The notes below the pieces were generated by a model. It ran no database searches, had not been told where the DNA came from, and was given only the letters and a program-made list of their open reading frames with translations. Positions 54,281 through 63,600 of a stretch of DNA of 64,000 nt are shown here, in pieces; position 1 is the stretch's first letter, and the number at the start of each line of letters is the position of its first letter. The stretch comes from Pseudomonas fluorescens (GTDB lineage Bacteria > Pseudomonadota > Gammaproteobacteria > Pseudomonadales > Pseudomonadaceae): contig NZ_LVEJ01000013.1 of the NCBI RefSeq assembly GCF_001648775.1, positions 62,001-126,000 on the forward strand, read 5' to 3'. Position numbers and translations under genes: made by a program.

Positions 54281-54440
54281 CCCTCACCCCAGCCCTCTCC
54301 CCCAAGGGGGCGAGGGGGAAAGGGAGCTGATCTTTGTGCACTTCAAAACCTGAGTTCGACTCGGTAAGTCAGGTCGGTGTACCTCGAAAGAACACCGCAA
54401 TCGGTCCCCCCTCCCTCCGGGAGAGGGCTAGGGTGAGGGT
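54281..54440. repeat. Composite element with inverted CCCTCACC/GGTGAGGG ends, copy 2
   Basis: The left end CCCCTCACCCCAGCCCTCTC and right end GGGAGAGGGCTAGGGTGAGG are inverted, with CAGGTCGGTGTACCTC inside. It corresponds to the copy at 7040-7292, sits between convergent stops, and ends six bases from the macB stop. Confidence 0.75.
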
Positions 54441-54446
54441 CAGATC

Positions 54447-56411
54447 TTAATCCCGCGCCAACGCCTCAATCGGATCAAGCCGCGAAGCATTCCGCGCCGG
54501 TACAAAACCAAACACAATCCCGATCAACGTCGAGCAGATCACCGCCGTCAGCACCGAGGTCAGCGAGAACACCATCTCCCACTCCTTGATAAACAACGAA
54601 AACAGATGCCCGATGGCATACGACAGGGAAATACCAATCGCACCGCCCAACAGACACACCATCACCGCCTCCACCAGAAACTGCTGACGAATGTCCGACT
54701 GCCGCGCTCCCACCGCCATGCGAATGCCGATTTCGCGGGTCCGTTCAGTCACCGAGACCAGCATGATGTTCATCACGCCAATCCCCCCCACCACCAGCGA
54801 AATCACCGCAATCAACGACAACAGCAACGCCAGCGAGCGGCTGGTTTTCTGCACGGTCTGCAAGACGCTGTCGAGGTTGTTGGTGAAGAAATCCTTGCTC
54901 CCGTGGCGTTGCAGCAACAGTTGCGTGACATGTTCTTCCACCACTTTGCTCGGCTGGCCGTCCTTCATGCGCACGCTGATGCTGTCCAGAAAACGCTGGC
55001 CCAGCACCCGCCCGGCCGCCGTTTCGTAAGGCACCCAGACGTTGAGGGTCTTGCCCGAGGCAAACAGGCTTTTATCCGGCGCGGCCACGCCGATCACCGT
55101 GCACGGCAGGTTGCCGATCAGGATCACCTGACCCAGTGGATCGACATCCTGGCCGAACAAGCGCTGTCGGGTGTTGTGATCGATGACCACGACTTGTGCC
55201 TGGCGCCGCGCATCGCTTTCGCTGAACGCGATACCCGCCGCGAGCTTGATGCCGCGCACCTTGAAGTATTGATCGCTGACGCCGTTGACCTGCGCATCCA
55301 GATCGATATTGCGGTAGCGCAACAACAGGCTGCGGCCGATCATCGGCGTGGCGCTGTCGACGTAGTACAGCTGATTCAGCGCCGTGACATCGGCCGGCGT
55401 CAGGGTTTCGATCGACGCGGCTCGTTTGTCTCCGTAGCTGCTGCCGGGATAGACATCGATGGTGTTGCTGCCGATGGCGGCGATGTCCTTGAGCACATAA
55501 TTCTTGGCGCCCTCGCCGACCGCCGAAATCGACACCACCGAGGTGATGCCGATGACGATGCCGAGCATGGTCAGCAAGGTGCGCATGCGGTGCGAAATCA
55601 ACGCCACCCACGCCATACTGAACGCCTCTTTGAACAGCCCGAGACTGGCGACCAGACGTCGAGAGGCAGCCGCTTTCGGTGTCACCGGCTCATCGCTGAG
55701 CAACTGCGTGGTGTCGCGTTCGTTGGCGCGGTCGCTGAGGATTTCGCCATCGCTGACTTCGATGATGCGTTCGGCATTGGCCGCAACTTTCGGGTCGTGG
55801 GTCACCAGAATCACCGTGTGCCCGGCCGCGTGCAGCTCCAGCAGAATGCGCATCACCTCTTTGCCGCTGGCCGTGTCGAGGGCGCCGGTCGGTTCGTCGG
55901 CGAGAATCACTTCACCGCCGTTCATCAAGGCCCGGGCGATACTCACGCGCTGCTGCTGACCGCCGGACAACTGGCTCGGCCGGTGCGTCAGGTGCCCTTC
56001 CAGACCCAGCCGCGCCAACAATTCACGAGCGCGGGCATGGCGTTGCAATTGCGGCGTGCCGGCATAAATCGCTGGCATCTCGACGTTGTGCATCGCGCTC
56101 AGATGCGGCAGCAAGTGGTAGCGCTGGAAGATGAAACCGAAATAGTCGCGGCGCAGTTCGGCCAGCGCCTGATTGTCCAGGTCACGGGTTTCCTGGCCGT
56201 TGATCTTGTAGCTACCGGCGGTGGCGTAATCGAGGCAACCGAGGATGTTCATCAGCGTCGATTTACCGGAGCCGGAAGCGCCGATGATCGCGACCATTTC
56301 CCCGGCATGGATCGTCAGATTGATGTTGTTCAGCGCGAGAAATTCGCGGTCACCGGCGGTGAAACTGCGGGTGATGCCGGTGAGCTGTAACAGTGGCTCA
56401 GTCATGCTCAA
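54447..56411 (-). CDS. macB: MacB-type ABC exporter (ATPase-permease)
   Basis: The 654-residue protein has an N-terminal ABC domain (Walker A IGASGSGKSTLMNILG, signature QLSGGQQQRVSIARALMN, Walker B ILADEPTGALDTAS). A membrane helix near residue 275 (LLTMLGIVIGITSVVSI), a large periplasmic MacB domain and three C-terminal helices (AVISLVVGGIGVMNIMLV, ...) follow. With the adaptor MacA and an outer-membrane channel it exports a peptide product. Next to a terminal NRPS it is the expected lipopeptide exporter. It overlaps macA by four bases. Confidence 0.92.
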   Translation of the reverse strand: MSMTEPLLQLTGITRSFTAGDREFLALNNINLTIHAGEMVAIIGASGSGKSTLMNILGCLDYATAGSYKINGQETRDLDNQALAELRRDYFGFIFQRYHLLPHLSAMHNVEMPAIYAGTPQLQRHARARELLARLGLEGHLTHRPSQLSGGQQQRVSIARALMNGGEVILADEPTGALDTASGKEVMRILLELHAAGHTVILVTHDPKVAANAERIIEVSDGEILSDRANERDTTQLLSDEPVTPKAAASRRLVASLGLFKEAFSMAWVALISHRMRTLLTMLGIVIGITSVVSISAVGEGAKNYVLKDIAAIGSNTIDVYPGSSYGDKRAASIETLTPADVTALNQLYYVDSATPMIGRSLLLRYRNIDLDAQVNGVSDQYFKVRGIKLAAGIAFSESDARRQAQVVVIDHNTRQRLFGQDVDPLGQVILIGNLPCTVIGVAAPDKSLFASGKTLNVWVPYETAAGRVLGQRFLDSISVRMKDGQPSKVVEEHVTQLLLQRHGSKDFFTNNLDSVLQTVQKTSRSLALLLSLIAVISLVVGGIGVMNIMLVSVTERTREIGIRMAVGARQSDIRQQFLVEAVMVCLLGGAIGISLSYAIGHLFSLFIKEWEMVFSLTSVLTAVICSTLIGIVFGFVPARNASRLDPIEALARD

Positions 56412-57556
56412 GCCCCCGCCACGTTGGTCAGCGGATCACCGATGACCACGCGATCACCTTCAGCCAGACCGTCGTTGATCTGCACTTTGACGTTGTTGTT
56501 GATCCCGGTCTGCACATTGCGTGACTGCGCGTGCCCCTTGGCGTCGAGCACGCGTACCGGGAAGCTGCCGTCGGCATTGCGCGGCCCGAGCGCCGCCACC
56601 GGCACGGTCAGCACAGCCTTGGCGGTGTCGAGGACGATGCGCACCTGCGCGGTCATCGAAATGCGCAGGCGATGGTCGGGGTTCGGCACTTCGAACAAGG
56701 CGTTGTAAAACACTGCCGAACTCTGTTTTGGCGTGCCGGCGGGCGGCGTTTCGAGAAAGTTCTGCGGCGCCGGATCCGTGCCACGCAGCTTGGCGTAATA
56801 GCGTTTGTCCTCACCGAGAATGGTGAAATACACCTCTTGCCCCGGCGCAATGTGGATCACATCGGCCTCGGACACTTGTGCCTTGACCGTCATGGTGTCC
56901 AGATCCGCCAGTTTCAGCAGAACCGGGGCCAGTTGGCTGGCGATCACCGTCTGGCCTTCCTGCGTCACCACGCCGACCACATCGCCATCGATTGGCGCAA
57001 CAATCCGCGTGTAGGCCAGATTGACCTTGGCGGTGTCGATCTGGATGTGCGCACTTTTGATCTGCGCGTCCAGCGACATCAGGTTGGCCTGTTGTACCTG
57101 ATAGTTCGACTCGGCGGTTTCAAAGTCCTGGCGCGAGATTGAAGCATCCTCCTGCAGGTTCTGATAGCGCTCGTAAATCGCCTTGGTCTGTTTCAGTTGC
57201 GCTTGCGTGGCGCGTTTTTGCGCCTGCAGGTTCTCCTCATCAACCTGCGCCTGACGCAGGGTGTTCTGCAGCACCAGCGGATCGATTTCCGCCAGCCACT
57301 GACCTTTCTTGACCTTGTCACCGACCTTGACCTTGAGCGACTTCAGTTGACCGGACACCTGCGCACCAACGTCAACCTGTTTGATCCCTTCAAGTACGCC
57401 GGTGGCCAGCACCGCGTTCTCGATATCATCCCGCGCGACCGTGGCGGTCAGGTACTGCGGCGCCTCCGCCGGTGCCTGCACCGTGTAGAACACCAACCCC
57501 GCCACCACCGCCAACGCCAACCCCATACCGACTTTGCGCAACTTCGACTTTTCCAT
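56408..57556 (-). CDS. macA: MacA-type periplasmic adaptor (membrane fusion protein)
   Basis: The ATG at 57556 (MEKSKLRKVGMGLALAVVAG) gives 382 residues; a TTG four codons earlier is possible. One N-terminal membrane anchor is followed by a lipoyl domain (VDVGAQVSGQLKSLKVKVGD) and an alpha-hairpin coiled coil (about residues 95-185, KRATQAQLKQTKAIYERYQN). A beta-barrel and the C-terminal region come next. It links MacB to an outer-membrane channel in lipopeptide export. The gene is 66 bases after the NRPS stop, so they are probably transcribed together. Confidence 0.92.
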   Translation of the reverse strand: MEKSKLRKVGMGLALAVVAGLVFYTVQAPAEAPQYLTATVARDDIENAVLATGVLEGIKQVDVGAQVSGQLKSLKVKVGDKVKKGQWLAEIDPLVLQNTLRQAQVDEENLQAQKRATQAQLKQTKAIYERYQNLQEDASISRQDFETAESNYQVQQANLMSLDAQIKSAHIQIDTAKVNLAYTRIVAPIDGDVVGVVTQEGQTVIASQLAPVLLKLADLDTMTVKAQVSEADVIHIAPGQEVYFTILGEDKRYYAKLRGTDPAPQNFLETPPAGTPKQSSAVFYNALFEVPNPDHRLRISMTAQVRIVLDTAKAVLTVPVAALGPRNADGSFPVRVLDAKGHAQSRNVQTGINNNVKVQINDGLAEGDRVVIGDPLTNVAGA

Positions 57557-57622
57557 AAATGACCACAAGTCCGTTCAGGATTGAACCCGGCCAGCGGCCG
57601 GGCTCTGGTAGATAAACAACAA

Positions 57623-60600
57623 TCAGGACAACACTTCGCCGGCCGGTACCTTCAAGCCGTCATGCCACCACGCCGCGAGACTGAAGACGTTGGGCGCCTT
57701 GAGAATCGTGAAATGGTTGCCCGGCCCGTACCACACCGTCAGATCCTGCACTTGACGCTGCCAACCCTCGACCATCGCCGCTTGCTCACGCTGGTTGCCC
57801 CACGCATCCAGCGTCGGGTCATCGACCAGCGCCAGCCGTACGGGCCCGGTGTAGGCCCGTTGCGGTTGATAGACCGTGCGCAGCGCGGTGGCGAAGGTGC
57901 GGACCGGGCCATGCATCGCCTGCGCTGACGAACGCGCAGACAACACACCGGCGCGCACCATCCCGGCATGCAGCAAGCGCATTTGCGTAGCGTCATCAGC
58001 GTCGGCAAAAACCTGCGGATCGATCTCCAGCGACTTGCCACTGGACAGTTGCAGGGTGTCGATCAAGCGCTCCAGCGCCGCCGTACCGGTGTACGGCTTG
58101 CCCGCCGTGCCGTTGCCGCCCGGCGCTTCGCTGTCGATCAACGTCAACGAAGCCACCTCGCGCCCGGCCGCTTGCAACTGCGCCGCCATGGCATGCGCCA
58201 CCCAACCGCCGAACGAATGGCCGATCAGGTGCACCGGGCCTTGTGGGTACGCCTGCGCGATCGCCTGCAGATAAAACGCGGCAGCGGCCTCGACCTGACT
58301 GTGCGGCACACTGCTGCCGTCCAGCCCGCGCGGTTGCAGGCCGATGATCGGCCACTCCGGGCCAATCGCTTCGGTCAGATGAATGAACCCGGTGACGCTG
58401 TCACCTGCCCCCGGCACACAGAAAATCGGCGCATGCCCCAGATGCCCGCTCTGGATCGTCAGCAGTGGCTGATACACCGCCGTGGCGGGCGCGACTACCG
58501 CCTCAAGTGCCTGGGTGATGGCCTGCCCCAACGCCTGAATATGCGGATTTTTCATCATGCTGCGGTGATCCCCGGGGATATCGATGCACTGCAACAGACG
58601 ACTGTCGAAGCGCTCCTCCCAACCGCGAGTCGGGCTTGGCACAGACTGCCCGTCCATCAGCGCTTGCGCGCGGAACAGATGAACAGTCTGGCTCGCCGGG
58701 CTGACCCGGTAATGCGCCAAGGCCAAGCGATGCGCCGCCTCGCGATCGAAGTAATGCCAGGCATCGGCCGCGCTGACCGTGGCCAGTTCCGGATCGGTCA
58801 GTTGCTGCACCTGGCAACGCTGGAACAGCGCGTGGAAATCCAACTGCTCCATTTCGGCTTCCAGAGCCTCGACCGCCGCCAACGCGGTGGCGCCTTCAGC
58901 ACCGAGCATCAGCGCACGCCCCCGGCAATGCCCGAGCAACTGGCGCTTGTCGAGATCCTTGCCGCTCCACATCGCCTTGTCCTGGGCCAGTGAGTTGGGC
59001 GAGTAGCTGTCGAGCATGCCGATGAAGTCCACCGTTTGGTCCTGACCGAGCAATTGCTGGGCAACTTCATGGGCCAGCACCCCGCCGAACGACCAGCCCG
59101 CCAGACGATACGGCCCGTGTGGCTGCACCGAACGGATGATCCCGGCCATCCGCGTGGCCATGCATTCGATTGTGCGCAGCTGTGGCTGACCCAGCGGCAC
59201 GCCGGGCAGGCCATAAATCGCAAACTCGCCGCCGATGTGCTGCGCCAGTGTCGGGAAATACACGTCGCGGCCACTGAATTCATGCACCAGGAACAGCGGC
59301 GTACCGATATCCCCGGCACGTACTACGACCAGCCCCTCCGGTTGCCCGGCCATTTCGTCCTGAGCGAGCAACGCTGCCGCCGACTCGATGCTCGGGTGCT
59401 GGAACATTTCGGCCAGCGACACTTGCAATCCGCCGCGTTGCAGCAGATTGACCAACCGCACCGCGAGCAACGAATGTCCGCCCAACTCGAAGAAGTTGTC
59501 GTGACGACCGACCTGCTCGACGCCAAGCACCTCTGCCCAGATCCGCGCCATCGCGGTTTCCACCTCGCCTTGCGGCGCGACATAAGGACGGTTGATCAGC
59601 GCGTCTGCACCCGGCTCCGGCAAGGCCTTGCGGTCGACCTTGTCGTTGGGGGTCAGCGGCAATGCGTCGAGTAGCACATAGGCGCCGGGCACCATGTACT
59701 CCGGTAAGCGTTCCAGCACATGGGCACGCAAAACCTCCAGGTTTGGCGTTTCGATCCCTGCACGCAACGTGTACCAAGCCACCAGACGCTCGTCGCGCAC
59801 CATTACCACCGCTTCGCGGATCGCCGGATGTTCGGTCAGCCGCGCTTCGATTTCCCCCGGTTCCAGACGCAAGCCGCGCAGTTTGATCTGGAAGTCATTG
59901 CGTCCGAGAAATTCCAGATCGCCGTCGTTGTTGTAGCGCGCCAGATCGCCGGTGCGGTACAGCCGATCACCGGCCACGAACGGGCTGTCGATGAAACGCT
60001 CGGCCTGCATCTGCGGCAGTCCGTGATAACCGCGCGCCACACCCACACCGCCAATGTGCAACTGGCCGCTGACACCCTGCGGCACCGGTTGATCGTAAGC
60101 ATCGAGGACGTACAAGCGCGTGTTACTCAGCCCTTGGCCGATCGGCACCGCGTTGTGTGGCACCGGCTGATCCGGTTCAAGCGTCCAGCCGGTGCTGTCG
60201 ACCGTGGTTTCGGTCGGGCCGTAAACGTTGTGCAAACGCACCCACGGCAAGCGATCGCGCACCTGACGCGCCAGGGCCGCGCTGAGTTCGCCACCACCGT
60301 TGAGCACATCGGTCAGGCTGGTGCACTGGCTGACGTCGGCCTGCTCAATGAAGTCCTGCAGCAGCGCCGGCACGAACTTGACCACCGTCACGTGGTGCTC
60401 GCGAATCGCCTGCACCACATAAGCCGAATCGCGGTTGCCATCCGGCCGTGCCAGCACCAGTCGCAGGCCGGAACACAGCGGCCAGAAAATCTCCCACACC
60501 GAACTGTCGAAGCTGAACGGGGCTTTTTGCAAGAGCGCGCCATGCTCGGTCGGCGCACTGATCTGCGAGCCCCAATGCACCATGTTGCAGGCGCTGCGAT

Positions 60601-63600
60601 GCTCGATCATCACGCCTTTCGGCAGGCCGGTGGAGCCGGAGGTGTAGATCATGTAGGCCAGGTTCGCGGCACTCAGGCCCGGCACCTGCGGATCGTCAGC
60701 GGGCAGTTGTTGCCAATGACCTTGATCGAGGTCGATGAAGGTCATTGCAGGCGCGTCGAACAGCGAACGCGTCGCCGCTTGCACCAGCACCGCGACCGGC
60801 GCGCTGTCCTTGAGCATGTAGGTCAGACGTTCCGCCGGATATCCCGGATCCAGCGGCACATACGCCCCGCCGGCCTTTAGAATGCCGAGCAGACCGACCA
60901 CCAGATCCAGCCCGCGCTCGACGCAAATCGCCACGCGTGAATCCGGCTCCACGCCCTGTTCGCGCAAGTGATGGGCCAGTTGATTGGCCCGTGCATTGAG
61001 TTCCCGATAGGAAAGCCGCCCAGCTTCGGACTGCACGGCGATGGCCTCGGGTTTAGCCCGTACCTGCGCTTCAAACAAGCAGTGCAACGGCTGTTCCAGT
61101 GGGCAATCGACTTCGCTGGCGTTGAAGTCGTGCAACAGGCGCTGACGTTCGTCCTGCGCCAGCAACGGCACCTGCTCCAGCAGCGTTTGTTCATCGCTCA
61201 CCAACGCGGCCAGCAAGCGCTGGAAGTAACCGACAAAACGCCGCACCGTCGACTCATCGAACAACGCCGTGGCATAACGCAGCGAACCGCGAACACCATC
61301 GGCGCTATCGCCGAGACTCAGCGACAGGTCGAACTTCACAAAGTGGCTCTCCCCCGCTACGCCTTCCAGCGTCAGGTCGCCAAGTTGCAGGCTCGGGCCG
61401 TCATTGTTGTCCCAGCTCAGCAGGGTCTGGAACAACGCGCTGTGGGCCAGACTGCGCAGCGGTTTGCTGATGTCCACTACGTGCTCGAACGGCAGATCCT
61501 GATGCGCCTGCGCCGCCAGGGTTTGCGCCTTGACCCGCGCCAGCAACGCTTCGCCGCTGAGTGCGCCCGAGGTGTCGATGCGCAAGGCCAGGGTGTTGAC
61601 GAACATGCCGATCAAACCTTCGATCTCGGCGCGGGTGCGGTTGGCCACCGGCGAGCCGATGACCACGTCGGTCTGGCCGGACAAGCGACTGAGCAGCATC
61701 GCCCAGGCACTGAGGATCACCATGTACGGCGTCACAGCGCGACGTTGGCACAGCGCTTTGAGTCCGCGACTCAGAGATTCGCCCAGCACCACCTCGACAT
61801 GACTGCCGGCAAAGTCCTGTTGCGCCGGACGCGGTCGGTCGGTCGGCAGCGTCAGCAACGCCGGAGCACCGGCCAAGGTCTGCTGCCAGTAATCGCTCTG
61901 CCGTTGCAGCACCTCGCCAGTGAGCCAGCGGCGTTGCCACACCGCGTAATCGCTGTACTGCAGCGCCAGCGCGGGCAGCGGGTCTTGCTGATCATGGCTG
62001 AAGGCTTGATACAACGCCGCCAACTCACGCGTCAGCACACCCATCGACCAGCCATCGGAGATGATGTGATGCAGCGTCAGCAACAGCACGTGGTGATCGT
62101 CGGCCAGACGCACCAGACGTCCGCGAATCAGCGAATCGCGAGCAAGATTGAACGGTGCGCCGGCTTGCTCCTCGATCAGCCCACGCAAGGCGTTATCGGC
62201 CTGCGGGTGCTGGCGCAAATCTTCAACCTGCAGCAACAGCGCGGCCTCGGCCGGCACGATCAGCACCTGCGCTTGATCGTCGATCTGGGTGAAGCGGCTG
62301 CGCAGGGTTTCGTGGCGCTCGACAATACGCGCCAGTGCCCGTTGCAGCGCGTCTTCATCCAGCCGCCCGCGCAGACGCAGGCCCAGCGGAATGTTGTACG
62401 CCGTATTGCCGCCGTCCATTTGCGCCAGGAACCACAGGCGCTGTTGCGCAAACGACAGCGGCAGCGCTTGCTCACGCGCTGCCGGCACAATCTCCGGCAA
62501 GGTGCTGCGCGCGGCCCGGCTCAACACCTGCGCCACGGACGCCAACTCGGGATTGGCGAACAGTTCGGCCAGGGTCAGCTCCACATCCAGCTGTTGGCGA
62601 ACCTGCGACAGCATGCGCATCGCCAGCAATGAATGCCCGCCTAGCTCGAAGAAATTGTCGTGTCGTCCCACCTGCTCGATCTGCAACAACCCGGCCCAGA
62701 TGCGCGCCAGGTTTTCCTCCAGCGCCGTGACCGGCGCCATATAGACCCGGCTGAGCATGGCGGCTTGGGTCGGTGCCGGCAGCGCCTTGCGGTCGATCTT
62801 GCCGTTGTTATTCAGCGGCAACGCCTCCAGTTGCACCCACGCCGTCGGCAGCATGTACTCCGGCAAGCGCGCCGACAGTTGGGCGTGCAGTTCAACGCTG
62901 TCGAGTTGTCCCTCGTGCGCGGTGTAATAGGCGACCAGACGCGGGGTCTCATGAGCGTCGCGGCGCGCCAGCACCACGGCTTCCTTGATCCCCGCGCAGT
63001 TCAGCAGGCGGTTTTCGATTTCACCCAGTTCGATGCGGAAACCACGGATTTTGACCTGATCGTCGTTGCGCCCGACGCAATCGAGTTGCCCCGGCGCCAG
63101 CCAGCGCGCGAGGTCACCGGTGCGATACAACAACGCACCGGGTTTATCGCTGAACGGATCGCGGAGGAATTTCTCCGCGGTCAGATCCGCCCGGTTCAGA
63201 TAACCCAGCGCCACGCCCTGCCCGCCGATATACAGCTCACCGGTCACGCCCATCGGCAGCGGTTGCTGATGCGCATCGAGCACATAGACCTGCGTGTTGG
63301 AAATCGGCCCACCGATTGGCACGCTCTCGGCGTTTTCGGCCACCGCTTGCACTTCGAACGTCGTGGCGTAAGTGGTGGTTTCGGTCGGGCCGTAGCAATG
63401 CACGATGCGCAGTTGCGGCGCTTCGGCCAGCAGCGTGCGGAACGCCTCCGGATCCCCACGCTCGCCACCACAGAGCAGAATGCGCAGGCCTTTGAGGGCT
63501 TGCGGAATCAGTTGCACGTACTGGTTGAATAACGCCGTGGTGACGAACAGGATCGTCGCGCCACTGGCGCTCAACTCACGACCGAAGGCCTGCGGATCAA

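Noticed and set aside
54606..56390. 594-codon open frame on the plus strand
   Set aside because: It is antisense to macB, which has all ABC motifs. The product is rich in His, Arg and Gln without domain features.
60968..62632. 554-codon open frame on the plus strand
   Set aside because: It is antisense to the NRPS condensation domain. The predicted protein is a Gln/Arg-rich shadow.
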